The notes: generated by a model not told the origin, from the sequence alone. Positions 1 to 11,645 are shown, numbered from the stretch's first letter. The stretch is 64,000 bases of DNA from Bimastos eiseni (GCA_959347315.1 OY365809.1:41857290-41921289), one strand, 5' to 3'. Numbers and translations are program-made.

Positions 1-584
1 CTTCAATATCATCTTTTCATCATTGCACAAGGAGGACATCTTTTCGTCAATCCAACTTCCATTTAAGCATGATTATTTTATTTCATCAATTGAGTTTGCA
101 GTCAAAACAGAAAGTTTTTCATCAACCCCTGCAGCTCACAGTCAAACGGATATCTTTTCACAAATCTTGCTTCTACTACTGACGATATAACGAGGCTTAG
201 CCAGATTTGCCATGGAGAATGACTTACGACGCTATATATTAACATGGGTAATTTGCGACGCTAAAATAAGATTTTACGATTTTGTTTACCTTTCTTCCAT
301 ATTAAGTTATATGCAGATGTTAAGCAAAAAGTCTCCAATGAAAAATTCTGTTCACACTGAAAGTTTTCCGTGGAGCCCCTGTCGTCACCTCACGAAACCA
401 TAGGGTTCCGCGGAACACAGTTTGAGAAACGCTGACCTAGACCAAGATCATCCCACAACTCTGAACAACCTACAACCAAGCACTCATGGTAAGCTTTCCA
501 GGTCACCCAACACAATAAAAATTCTGTAGATTAAACAAAATGAATAAGCAATATTGAACAGTAGCACAATCATCTAATGCTAAC
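1..584. other. Non-coding, probably PHF10 intron
   Basis: No exon, RNA gene or recognisable repeat is visible. The PHF10-like gene is still open when it enters this stretch from the right (donor GT at 584-583 on the minus strand), so this is most likely intron. The exons for the rest of the protein are expected beyond the left edge. Confidence 0.5.
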
Positions 585-3500
585 CATTTCTAGAACTTTG
601 TTAGCCTCAGCAATCTTTTGACGCTCTCTTAAAACAGTTGCGTATTCCTACAAAAGCAAATGTATTTATTAACCCTTCCACACATTTGTTCAGCAAACAC
701 TAATGTTTAAAACAGAAATGAGAAACTAGTTCATCAGGCTAATAATATGGAGCTATAACAATTCACACATTTCACACACAGAAAGCTCTATTCTTTCTTT
801 TTGTAATTCATTCATATGAATACGTACAACATTTCTTCACATAACCTCCATGAATAGAAATTATCTATCATGTTTACAATGCAACCTAATGTCTTCATGC
901 ACTAGGAAACTCATATGGATAATCATCCCAACAGAGTCAGTATGTAAACCACAATTTTTTTAAATCTATTGTGTTTAGTCTTTCATACAACTGATATTTT
1001 ATCATGGAAAGCACTCCGTTATGCCGGTGATCAGCGCACAAGGTATCAACCGTAACTAGGTCAATACAATACCACCAAGCTCCACTATAAATACCTGTAA
1101 CCAGGGCCGTACCGAGGGGGGCCAGCGGGGCCATGGCCCAGGACGCAAATGTGGAAAGGGCGCAAATTTCACGATGGAATAACTTATTATTCCATAAAAT
1201 GCACTATTTTCAAAATGTGGGGGTGCCAGATTGATGCTAGGCACAGGGCGCAATTATAGTTCGGTACGGACCTGCCCGTTACCTGATATTTTTCTGGATA
1301 ATCGCGAGACATCAATTCGCATACTTCTTCCGTTTTTAAAGCTGTCAGTCCTGCAAACAACACAGAGGCACATCAACACTCATGATTTCTCATTGGCTCT
1401 CAAACATCTCAATATATACCGATCGGTTAGAGCGGTCACCCCGTAACGTTCAGTGTGCGCTGAGAGAGCGGGTTTGACCCTCGGCCAGGGAGTCACTGCG
1501 TAGGGACCTTGAGCATGTCCTTCGCGCACAATTGCTCTGCAGTACAACTGCAATTGCGCCGTCTAGGCGTGGGCACTTTTGAGGAAAAAATTTTGGAAGA
1601 AGGGCGGTATCAAATTTCGGAAATAAAAATAAATAAAGTATACATGTGCTTTGCCTGTTATTAATAATATTTAATAGAACAAGAGGACAAAGCTGAAATA
1701 TTGGAGTATTCACTCAAACACACACACATACACCACTCAATTAATTAAATGATTGTCAGATTCCATGTATATACACACCAATACATGTAAAAACAAACTA
1801 ACATACTTCCTTACATAAATTAGATACATGTATTCACAATTAAAATAGCAAACTCCAAATCTCTAATGTACACCAATCTAAAGCACGAGTCTTATGCCCA
1901 AAGATGACAAGGGACGATCCAAGTCCAGCTGTCAGGTAGATCAGAGAGAGGTAGCGCAGATGCTAAGATGGGTTTCACTGAGGCTGAAAAAGCCTGGAAG
2001 GCAAAGCATTGGATGGATCAGGGTATGAATCCTTAAATATGTGAAAATCAATTTGAAGCAGAAAGCCTCTGGGGTGATGAGCCTATAAATGTATGTATTG
2101 CAAAAGACTCTTGAAAATGTACAAAGTTGCATTGGGACTAGCATCATTTTTAGGCAACAGTACAGAATATCTAAAAATTCTCACACTAATATCATGTGCA
2201 TATGCAAAGTAATGTAAATAATATATAACCATTCAATGATAACAGCTATGTTAAAGACGATAGAAATGTTATCTCCAGGATTCTTTATAAATTCAAAATT
2301 TGTAGCTCATAACAAATAGTAGTCTTAATTGTAACTGTCAAGACCCTCTCTGCCGATCTGGTCGCAAACTACGAACATTGACCTTTTGTAGCTTACAGCG
2401 GTTTGTCAGTTTGTTTCTCATTAAACAAAGATATACAGCTAAGTTGATCTTGTGCTTCAAGGAATAGCCTCCAAGAAATTTCCACACATGAGACATTTCG
2501 CATGAAAACAAGAAAAATCTTTAGTTACCCAAATCACATTGCATCTCCGTGACAACGCCAGCATCTCGTAGGAAATTGCGTTCGTGTATTTCAACCTGGC
2601 GTCTAAATATATCTAAAACGATAGCAGATTAAATATATTATCATCAAATTACTAAACTGATCCTAAACCTAACTCTAATCAATAAACTAATCACAGCAAG
2701 AAAAGACGGTAATTGTGATAGGTAAGTGCACTTACCTATCACAATTACCGTCTCTTCTTGCTGTTGCCTTAGCATGTACATTGTCTAAACACTCAAGAAA
2801 ATACCCAAAAATCTACTTCATACCCAGTAATGAAGTTATAAAACCCAAATGAAAATACCCATTTATTATTTATGTTTTACAGTCTGTTATAAAGCTTCTC
2901 ACAAAACAGCAATGCTATGCAATAAGCCAAAAATAAACTTATATATAAAGCACAAAAAATGTCCATTTGGTATAACAAGAAAAGCTCGCAAACAGAGTAC
3001 TCTGGCGAAACTCTCTACAAACGTGCTTATGCAATTTTCAAGTTAAATGACCATTAGTTACAGCCCACAATTTAATTTATATTCCAATAATTGGCCATTT
3101 TTACAACAGCGGCCATTTCTATTGACGTCATCTGAAGGCTGGGCTACTTTTACATGCAATCAGTTAGTTAGTCGGACGCAAGTTACAAACCAATGGCATC
3201 ACTTGGGAGTAATGGAGTACTTGCCATAGGATAGAGCTACATGGAAACAATTCCAGAATCCCATCATTTAAGCAAAGCGACACATTTCTTGGGGAAGCTG
3301 GGTTGTAAACAACTTGTAATCCATACACTGCTCATGCAGTATTCGAAAAGAAAAGCAACATTTATCTTTAAAAATGGGCTGCAACATCAAACCTGGATGT
3401 TTTCGTTTAAATGACAAAACTCCAAGGAATTCGCTGATATGTTCCTGAAGAACAAACCAATCTGCACTCTTTTCCTGAGGCCATTGGTATTCAAAAACAT

Positions 3501-5262
3501 TGGCAGCAGCTAGAGACCTAAAAGTAAACACCATCAAAATTCCAAAGGTCAACAAGAATCAAAATTCCAAAGGTCAACAAGAATCAAAATTCCAAAGGTC
3601 AACAAGAATCAAAATTCCAAAGGTCAACAAGAATCAAAATTCCAAAGTTAAACAAGAATAACAATTCCAAAGGTCAACAAGAATCAAAATTCCACAGGTC
3701 AACAGAATCAAAACCCCAAAACACTGACAGAATTAAAACCCTACAAAATGCTGAATATAGTTCAAATCAAAATGCTAATAGCTTATAAAACAAATAAAAT
3801 GACAATACATAGAATAACGGCATAAAACATACAATTAAATGCCCAGAATAATGTCTTATGCATACAAAATATAATTAACTGAAAAAGCATGATGCATCAA
3901 AATTAAAATAAATAAATAATAATTAAATAATAAATTAAATAATAATGCAGATAATAATGAAAAAAACTAGGAAAAGAATTTCTTACGTTGCCTGTGCAAC
4001 CGTTTCCGTAGCCTGAGGCAGAGTCATTCTCTTCCTTTTCGGCTTAGACGACGATGACGGAGATCCTGAATTCTCTACGTTCTTCTGCCTTCTTCTCTTC
4101 TTCGCTTCTCCTACGTCGGCCAGAGCAGGAAGTTCGGTCACCATTCCACTCTCTTCTTCGACCTTGGCAACATCAGACGTTGCATCAAACAGACTTTCCT
4201 CGTTGCACTCTTCCACGGTCATCTGCACTTCCCCAGTTTCCTCAGCCTCCCGGCTCGCTTCCTCGGACACGAGAATGCCCATATCTTTCCCGGTCGCATC
4301 AGCAATGTCTATGTTTACGGATGCTCCATCCTCCACAATGACATTCATACTCAGTCCTTCGCTTGTCTGACTCCCGTCCGAGTTACTCACGGAGTCGTGC
4401 TCAACGTTCTGGCTAGTCGCGGTCGACTTTAGGAAGTCGGCAAACTGCTTGGCATATTCGTCGTAGCGCTTCTTTCCCTGCCCATCCTGCGAGTCCTCCG
4501 ACTGCGGTAGAACGCCAAAGGACGACCGCGCCATCTCAGAAAGTGCTGCCTCATTGCAATAGTGCAGAGTGGTATGTTTCTCCTGCTTGTCAGGATCGGC
4601 GTTCCCAGCTGTTATGCCGAACTCAAACGAAGGACAGTGAAATGGTTCCAGCTCATTTGCAGTGTTACCCTCCGTAAAAACCACAGGCGGCAGCACTTCA
4701 GAAGCCAGGCCAACATCAATCGTCCTATCTTTGTGTAAACCGAAGTGAAAGGACAGCTTCTCGTTTCGATGTTCACAGCTTTTAAGGTTTACTGCTGCAG
4801 ATGCGCTGCCAGGAAACATGGAGCGCGCTTTCTCCTCTTCCTTCGAAAGCATCTCGCTGTTCAGTCTGTCTTGCTTTGCACGAATGTCTCGCAAATCGTC
4901 CTTTGGCTGTCTCAAGTGCTTACCAGGCGTCTTTGGATGATGCTCTGTGCTATAGTGCCTCGCAGTGGAAGACGTTGCAATTCTCAGGTCTTCAGGGACA
5001 CACGCAATGTCTCCTGTTGAGAAGGGTTCCTTAATCAAACATTCCGTTCCAATCACCGGCACTCCGCTTCGAATGCCGCCATGAAAAGAGGAGTGGCCCG
5101 ATACTGTGCCGGACAGATTCTCCGGCTGAGAGTGGTGCAAGGACAAATCCAGAACGGATGGATAGAGGTCATCGTCGTTCCTCGGAGTCTCTGGCGGATT
5201 CTTTCGCTTCGTGAAATCAAGCGCCTGCAGACTGTACAAGTCGTCTCTGTCCATTGCTCAAT
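585..5262 (-). CDS. PHF10: PHF10/BAF45a-like PBAF chromatin remodelling subunit, 5' part (partial)
   Basis: Five minus-strand exons: 5262-3987 (ATG at 5254-5252, eight bases after a TTCTACTGCAG acceptor, so a 5' UTR exon lies upstream), 3517-3393, 2612-2529, 1350-1283 and 647-585. All borders are GT-AG and the phases close, giving 536 codons that run off the window. Residues 1-422 are a low-similarity, Ser/Glu-rich region ending in basic clusters (KKRRRQK, KPKRKR) that look like nuclear localisation signals. From about residue 423 the protein follows the SAY region of PHF10: NVFEYQWP, EHISEFLGVLSFKRKHP, then GLTALKTEEVCELMSRDYP and EYATVLRERQKIAE. The family is a nuclear PBAF (SWI/SNF) subunit whose C-terminal twin PHD fingers bind histone H3; those exons are outside the window. 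The long N-terminus exceeds that of vertebrate PHF10 and is closer in style to insect SAYP. The exon chain is inferred from splice phase and homology. Confidence 0.87.
1102..1274. mobile_element. Short hAT-like MITE (173 bp) at a PHF10 splice donor
   Basis: The ends form a 15-bp terminal inverted repeat: CAGGGCCGTACCGAG on the left, and CAGGTCCGTACCGAA read from the right end on the opposite strand. Flanking 8-mers CCTGTAAC (1094-1101) and CCCGTTAC (1275-1282) match at 6 of 8 positions, as expected for an old 8-bp hAT target-site duplication. There is no coding capacity. It lies in the PHF10-like intron immediately downstream of the exon ending at 1283. Confidence 0.6.
1420..1640 (+). mobile_element. 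tRNA-derived SINE, copy 1
   Basis: A tRNA-like head (GATCGGTTAGAGCGGTC as A-box region; GGGTTTGACCC as a decayed B box) is followed by a body shared with the copy at 30711-30910: TCCTTCGC, CACAATTG, CTGCA-TACAACTGCA and TTGCGCCGTC-AGGCGTG. It ends in an A-rich tail (ataaaaataaataaag). It lies inside the PHF10-like intron between exons 3 and 4. The extra body makes this a retroposon and not a working tRNA gene. Confidence 0.75.
2693..2764. repeat. 72-bp near-perfect palindrome
   Basis: Two 36-bp arms meet with no spacer at 2728/2729 (centre GGTAAGTGCACTTACC) and differ by a single base. It lies in the intron of the PHF10-like gene between exons 2 and 3. A 5' splice-site consensus (GGTAAGT) is present on both strands at the centre. 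It could be a fold-back remnant or a structured site; no flanking direct repeat is obvious. Confidence 0.85.
3535..3715. repeat. 25-bp minisatellite, about 7 copies
   Basis: The unit is CAAAATTCCAAAGGTCAACA followed by AGAAT. The first four copies are identical or nearly so; the later ones carry substitutions and one deletion. It fills part of the short first coding intron of the PHF10-like gene (3518-3986) and starts only about 18 bases before the exon 2 acceptor. Confidence 0.9.
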
Positions 5263-7330
5263 CTGCAGTAGAAAAATCCAACACAGGCATATCATCAGCA
5301 TTAAGACAAATACCTTCATTCACAGTAGCTCTTTACGCAAAGGAAACGTTTACACATCGCAATAGAAGCAAACCAGGTCCTCAGATCAAATGATCTGCAA
5401 TTATAGGTGCAAAATAAGAGAACAGTGTAACCTGCAAAACAGGAAACCTTTTCAACTACCCACTTGTTTTAAAATGTGCTGTAAACCATCCATAAAGCAT
5501 TGATGGTCTGGGCCAGGACATCAATAACTTCGTACTATCTCCCCATTTACAGCAGCTTTTCAGTAAGGGGTAAGATTTACAAGCCAATGTATAAAGCCCT
5601 CAGAAGCCTGAATCTCAGATCAGACGATCTGCAAGCACGTATGCAAAACCAGCGAAGACTGCAATCTTATCTGAAAGTGATTTCACCGATTTGGAAGCAC
5701 CACTGGTGAGTTTTTTCTTGAGCTGGAGCTCTATAAAGATCAGATTACAATTGCCAGATTACAATAACTGCCTGCGGCACAGTACTGATTTTGGCCCTAT
5801 CCTTGTCAATTCTGTTTTGGCTGAGCGCCAGTGAATAGACTGGTTTCCGCGACTTAGCTTTTGCGGGGTCTACAAATCTACAGATTACGTCTACAAAAAG
5901 GCCTCACATATAAATTCGATGGTAGTCTCGAGGTCAAATTTTTAACTGGTCTAAGTATACATTTATAGAAAACCAAAGAATCCTTTTTCTGAACAAGTTA
6001 ATCTGAAATTTAAAATTCTCTCAGAAATTATTATCTTTCCCTCTTTGCATCCACACAAACATAAACGAAATATTTCCACAGCACCTAATAAAACTAGTGT
6101 GCAAACTCTTGCCATGTCGATAAGCGCCCTCTAGTGTTTCTTGAATGAGGACAAAGGCTTTGTATAATCGCTCAAACTGTCGATCAAAGCTGGGACTAAT
6201 ATTAGTTCTAACTAAAAGCAAGAAACTTTTAATGCTAAGAAAAACTCTTAAAACTTTTTAGCCGAAGGCATAACATAATTCAAGGGGAAACTCAACTAAA
6301 AAATTATTGAAACAAACGGAACCTGGGGCCATACAATTAGTCCCTGTTAAATCTTTGCTCCACACCAGAGTTTTGACCATTCACTTTTTTAGGCTTCGAC
6401 TTAGTTTTCCTCTCGATAGTTCTTTCCTCTTGTAGAATGCTTCGTTTATCATGGCTATTCTCTTCTTTATTTCCACGTGGCACTTTGCATCTTGCGTGAT
6501 CAGACTTCCCAGATAGCAGAATCTCTCTACTTGCTTTATCTTTTCTCCGTTATGTTATGTTATATAATAATTATTATGCATGACTATAATTTAATTTTAG
6601 CCGTCTGACTCTCCTTGCTCTGCTCTCAGCCTGTACCAAAGATTTTAACAGTTAAAATCTTTGGCCTGTACTGCTACTGCCTAACTCTTTGGATTTTACC
6701 TTCTATCTATCAAGTTTCTTTTGATTAAAATGCCTATGAATAATCTGGTTCCCGCGACTAATAGTGAAGTCAAATAAAATATTTCCAGTATATTACCCGG
6801 ACAAAATTCTAATCAAAGTGAAAGTTCTATTTTCAAGTGTAGCAGTTGTTACTGTGTCTAAATAACCAAAATTGGTAAAAATCGGACAACACTATATATT
6901 TATTTATGATATTTTAATTCTCAAAAATCGGCGTGGGCGATAAAACGGGCTAGTTTATAAATGGCTTTGTTTACTACTTTAGCTACATCTATTTCGTGTA
7001 ATTCTAAGGGTAATTGCTTCAGTGCTTTGCCTGTCTTCGTTGGATTTTTAGCTAATACTTGGATATTCAAACCGATTACTACCAATAAAGAAAGCATCAT
7101 ATTAAGAGTACAATTAGGAGTTGTGCGTGATATGTCATATGAAATTTGATGAAAGTAAGGCAATTGATGCGAAGGTAGGGACATCTGACAAAGGAATAGA
7201 AACACTTCTGGATTATGGTGACTTGCATGATGAGGAGGAGTTGACCCAATATTTGCGTCTGTTTATTCTGCAGTGGCGACTTTGACTAATCTGGATGAGT
7301 TAGAAGTCAATCTGCATGTTGAAATGGGAT
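5263..7330. other. Intergenic; PHF10 upstream region
   Basis: No coding exon is recognised. It should contain the promoter and non-coding first exon(s) of the PHF10-like gene, because its coding exon begins right after a good acceptor. The only open frames are short and without recognisable domains. AT content is high. Confidence 0.4.
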
Positions 7331-7339
7331 GTTCACGAA

Positions 7340-8505
7340 TAGACAGAGACAACACCGATCGAAAACTGGTTTAAAGTTCACAACCCGTTCATGGTGTCAG
7401 ATTTGAGGTTTCACAATCTGGCATCTGGCAGAGCATCTTCTGATGAAGACTACATTAATTATGATCAATCAGAAGAATTTGGGTTGGAAATCATAAAAAA
7501 GATGGATGATATTGTTTTCAGCAAAGTTGTTTTGAAGAGAGTTGATCAGGTGTGCACGTTGGAAAAAGTTGGTCCAAAAAGCTTAAATTCTGGCAAAAAA
7601 TAGTTCTATTCTGTTCTGCAGACTACTTAGTATAAGTGCTGATCTTCAACCATTTTTCAATTATGAACTGACAGCTGTGCCAACAACATTGTTTACTAGT
7701 GATGGTTCTTTGAGGAACAGTGGAAATTGTGCATTGGCTAAGGAACTGAAAGAAGAATATTGAAGAATCCTTTGCTAGTGAACTGCAAACATATGTGGTT
7801 GATGGACGTTGACTTTTGCTCCGGGTGAAATGTTGGAAAATGGTCCCCTATGCTGATACTGTCCAACACTATGTACAATATGTTTTATCACATTTTGGAA
7901 GAGGTGTTACCCTTGTATTTGATGGATATTACAATGGTCCTAATACAAAAGACCACAAGCATGATAGGCGATCCATAAGAGCAGCTCCAGATATTGTGTT
8001 TGATGAGAGCAATCCTGTTTACAATAACCAGACTGCTTTACTCGCTAATGAAAGTAACAAGAAATCTTTTGTTGCTGACCCTAATTTGTGTACTTCGTTG
8101 CACAGGTATTTCTGTCCTCCCTCCAAGCATTAGACGATGCAGGATTGCAGGCACACTGATTGACACTGCTACTGCAATAACAATTACATAGGACAATTGA
8201 CTTCAGTCAGTTACTGTTGTAGCCAATGACAGATGTCTTAGTGTTGCTTACTTATCATTTTCAGTCAGCAATGGCCGATGTTGTCCTGCATTCAGTGGTT
8301 ACAGAGTGTGATGGTCCTACAATTGAACTTCTACCTATTCGAACCATTCGAAACATTATAGGTAATGCCTCTTGTAGGCAAATACTTGTTGCCCATGCCA
8401 TCAGTGACTGCGTTATGACGAATTGAAAGTTACCAACCTTGAAGATCTTATCCCAGAGGATTGTCTCGAGTTTAATATTCTCTGGCTTGATGAAGAGAAA
8501 GTTTA
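7340..8505 (+). pseudogene. Decayed multicopy invertebrate repeat gene with a PIN/FEN-like core
   Basis: Broken frames on the plus strand carry pieces in the order of a repeat-type protein I recall from cnidarian and echinoderm genomes: HNPFMVSDLRFHNLASGRAS with EEFGLEIIKKM (about 7380-7500), then HYVQYVLSHFG, VTLVFDGYYNGPNTKDHKH and NQTALLANESNKKSF (7860-8070), ALDDAGLQAH (8126-8160), VVANDTDVLVLLTYHFQ (8215-8265) and finally PEDCLEFNILWLDEEKV with a stop (8453-8505). Several frameshifts and stops separate the pieces, so no full protein can be made. The acidic residues in FDGYYNGPNTKD and NDTDVLVLL suggest a PIN/FEN-type nuclease fold; that assignment is inference. Not named with confidence. 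Confidence 0.55.
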
Positions 8506-8724
8506 ATTACTGACCAATGGGGGTGACTCTCTGTTGATGAAAGATTGATCATGCTGTTATGCATGAGGTGTATGGCTTACCAAATGGTAAGACGTAAAAT
8601 GCATGATAGTAAAAATGAGGTGATGACAGATTTCTCAATGATGAGGTACATGTAGTTTACATGAGGTAGATGTTTGACCCTTCCCCTAATGCCATTTAAG
8701 ACTTAAGTTCTATTGTGGGCTTCA

Positions 8725-9005
8725 TTGTTTTTTTTAACCAAGGACTGCCTCTGAATGTCCGATGCTGCAGCATGTCGTGTGCTTCACTCTGCAATGAGGG
8801 ATGAGCTTCGCGTGCCATGGGCTTGCCTGGTTATTAGGCAGCACTGCTTTCTCTGTTGTGGACCCATCAATGTGGAACAAGCTCCCACTTGAGGTCCACT
8901 CTTTGCTTGTGGCCCATTCATCAAGTTTCTCAAGTCCTTTCTTTAGTCGTAACTGAGTAGGTTCTTGTAGGGGTGCTATATAAATGCTTAGAATGAACGA
9001 ATAAA
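8725..9005 (+). mobile_element. LINE 3' end fragment
   Basis: The plus strand encodes AFSVVDPSMWNKLPLEVHS, the typical 'P-x-x-WN-x-LP' C-terminal motif of CR1/L2-type reverse transcriptase ORFs. It is followed by the 3' tail GGGGTGCTATATAAATGC and a GAATGAACGAATAAA end. It is 5'-truncated and frame-broken. Confidence 0.6.
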
Positions 9006-9059
9006 GTGACAAGTGACATTATATATAAACTACAGTTTAAATAACAATGATTGAAAAGC

Positions 9060-9440
9060 TTTATATTAATATTAATTCCCGTTCACGCTTCTTCTTGATG
9101 CATTTGGCAATGGCAATACATCAGGTAAACTAATTTAGAGGCAAGCTGTTGGCGAAGTAACACTAAAATCAAGTTTGTGAGGTCACAGATGAACCGGCAT
9201 CCCTGTCGATTTACTCTTGAATGTTGTTGCCATTTTTTAAACTACAATTGGAGCTTCTTGTCTGTATTGAAGATCTCATGTTTGGAACAACCCTCCCTGA
9301 CCTGCGCTCTCTCCCGCGCGACCTGTCTGGCTCTTTCTATAATCTTCTCAAGACTTCCCTTTTTGACCGGGCTTAAGTCTGGAGCGCCTCTGAACAGTTA
9401 TCTTGAAGAGGCGCTATATAAATTGCATTGATTGATTGAT
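9060..9440 (+). mobile_element. LINE 3' end fragment with TTGA tail, plus a locally repeated segment
   Basis: The plus strand reads MFGTTLPDLRSLPRDLSGSF then LLKTSLFDRA, a decayed LINE ORF2 C-terminus. It ends in GAGGCGCTATATAAATTGCA and a short TGAT-repeat tail (9425-9440). The part from 9060 to about 9280 has diverged relatives at about 11000-11215 and 11755-11930 (shared words such as CATCAGGTAA, GCAAGCTG-TGG and AGTAACACTAAAATCAA). Confidence 0.55.
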
Positions 9441-9559
9441 CGAAGTCTTACATGTAAGCAAGAATCAATAACCAATGGAGTCAATAGCCAATGGAATCGA
9501 CATCAACAATATTTGCAATGAGTTCTGGCTTTAGTATCCATGTGCAAACCCACAATGGA

Positions 9560-10773
9560 GAAAAACCCTTCACGGCTGTGCAATCTATGTCAGAAAACAT
9601 TTCTGCATGAAGTATGCTCTGAAACGACAAATAGAATAGAAAGAATCCACAGACGAGAACAGCCATACAGTTGCAATCGAAGTCAGAATCATACGTACAG
9701 AAGACTGGTTTGGGTAACAATACAAGAACCCACACAAAATAAAAACCATACAAATGCAATTTATGTCAAAATGCATTTGCACATAGGGGCAATCTGAATA
9801 TCCATGCAAGAACCCACACAAGAGAAAACCCCTTCAAGTGCGATCTATGTGATAAGGCATTTGCATTGAAAAGCTCTCTGAAATCCCACACAAGAACCCA
9901 TACAGGAGAAAAACCACACAAATGCAATCAATGTCAGAAAGCATTTGCACACATTAGAAGTCTGATATATCATACAAACACCCACACAAGAGAGAAGCCC
10001 TACAGGTGCAATCTATGTCACAAAGCATTTGCACAGAGGAGCTATTTGGGTGTCCGTGCAAGAACCCACACTGGAGACAAACCGTACAAGTCCGATCTAT
10101 GTAATAAGGCATTTGCACTGAAGTTTGGTCTGGAACGCCATACAACGACACACACGAGGGACAAGCCATGCAAGTGCAATTATTGTCATTTGCACTGAAA
10201 GGCAGTTTTGAATGTCATTCAAGAGCACACAAGGAGGAAAAACCGTACAAGTGCAATTTGTGCCATGAGTCATTTGTCAAACGATTTAGTCTGCAATGTC
10301 ATACAAGAACCCACAATGGAGATTATTCATATATGTGCAAAATATGTAACAAAACCTTTTGCTCGAGTGTCGATCTGAGAATTCACGTGAGATCCCATAG
10401 TGGAGATAAATTACGCAAGGCTAAACCATGTTATGGCATGACAGAATTTTTGCATTTGGGCCTAAGTAATAGTGTCAACACATTAACTAAAGATGACCTT
10501 GGTATTGATGAAAAAGTGTTGTTCACTGAGGAAACATTACCTGACTTTGATACGAGGCTATGTGTAAGCCAATTTGCTAACGAAAAACTATGTTTACAAA
10601 ATAATTCAATGATTTATGTAGATGATTTCATCTTGAGATCTTATGGCTGTGGATATTGCATTGAAGTGTTTGACATTGAAAAGACATTTATGGATCATTG
10701 TTATAATCACTACACTGCTGCTCCTCAGAGGAACACATTTCTTGAACTGATTGAGATGTGCATTTTGACTTAA
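9560..10773 (+). pseudogene. C2H2 zinc-finger gene, frameshifted
   Basis: At least eight C2H2 units with TGEKP-type linkers (HTGEKPHKCN, HTREKPYRCN) read along the plus strand. An upstream finger (about 9575-9660) is badly damaged. An open frame then covers about 9745-10198, but finger 4 has lost a zinc-binding His (RARTH) and finger 5 a Cys (YKSDLC). Finger 6 is broken: TGTCATTTGCA stands where neighbours have TGTCACAAAGCATTTGCA, a 7-base deletion that shifts the frame to a stop at 10198. The next frame (10168-10773) continues with intact fingers (KCNLCHESF, MCKICNKTF) and a non-repetitive tail holding one more possible finger (CGYCIEVF...DHCYNH). Such genes are normally nuclear DNA-binding proteins. 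Most likely a recent pseudogene or relic; an intact allele cannot be excluded. Confidence 0.72.
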
Positions 10774-10999
10774 AAGTACTCTTAGTCTTTGATAGTTAGA
10801 TAATTTCAACTGTCAGCAGTGCTTTAAAATGGGTTGCTAGAAAGCGGGCAGGATCAGAAATATTTTGTAAATTGGCGGTAATTAAAAGTTGAAAACAGAG
10901 TTTTTTTATCATCTTTCTGTATTGTTCCTATCATTAATTATGATGGTACTTTTTACATGCATTTGAATTCAAACAATTGACAGATGATATATTGGCCTA

Positions 11000-11215
11000 C
11001 CAATTGTGATCCTTCATGTAAGCTAATTTAGAGCCAAGCTGATGGTGAGGTAACACTGAAATCAAATGTTCTATTCTGGTTTTATTTTGTTAAGTCAGGC
11101 TATTACAATAGCAGCTAATTGTAATGCGTGTCGATAATATTTTCCATTTACACTTCTTCTTTATGTTCATAGCAGCACTTGTGTAGTCATCCATCAGGTA
11201 AGCTGATTATTACAG
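11000..11215. repeat. Second copy of a local repeat near the zinc-finger gene
   Basis: It shares with 9060-9280 the run GTAAGCTAATTTAGAGCCAA (there GTAAACTAATTTAGAGGCAA), then GCTG-TGG-GA and AGTAACACTGAAATCAA-type words, and a CACTTCTTCTT-ATG segment. The copies are diverged and partly rearranged. No coding sense. Confidence 0.45.
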
Positions 11216-11221
11216 CAGTTT

Positions 11222-11645
11222 TATATAGCACCCCTTGAAGGTCTTCTACTCAGAAGCGCTCCCAGCCCAACCACGGTCAAACAGGACAGTCTTAAGGCCA
11301 GAGAAAAACAGAGCAGATTGACCTATTGGTGTGGTCACCGGACCAGCCAGTGAAAAAGCATGGGGCTGTCGGATAGCAGTCCTCGCACTGGGGACAAGCA
11401 ACTCCGCTTGCGCAGCAGAGCGTAACAAACCACGGCGTCCAACAGTGGCAGCAGAGTTCAATCAGGTAGAGAGGCGCCAGGCCCTCCATGCAGCGTCGTA
11501 CCAGCGCAGAGACATGGTAGGCAATGCGCTGTGGGTAAGGGAGCCAGCGCAGGACACCACGCATGTACCCAGAGACTCGGTCAAACCTAGGGATGCGCCC
11601 ACCAGTCGGGCAGCCGAGCGCAAGACCCTGTCAAGACCCATTTAA
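11222..11645 (-). mobile_element. CR1/L2-like LINE 3' fragment
   Basis: The minus strand encodes MRGVLRWLPYPQRIAYHVSA then EGLAPLYLIELC, the usual C-terminal tail of LINE ORF2, then LFFSGLKTVLFDRGWAGSA in another frame. The 3' tail at 11222-11245 is AAGGGGTGCTATATAAAACT on the minus strand, the same terminal motif as the other LINE ends in this window. It is 5'-truncated and frameshifted. Confidence 0.6.

Noticed and set aside
3535..3715. CRISPR-like regular repeat
   Set aside because: The 25-bp units are head to tail without spacers, in an animal intron.
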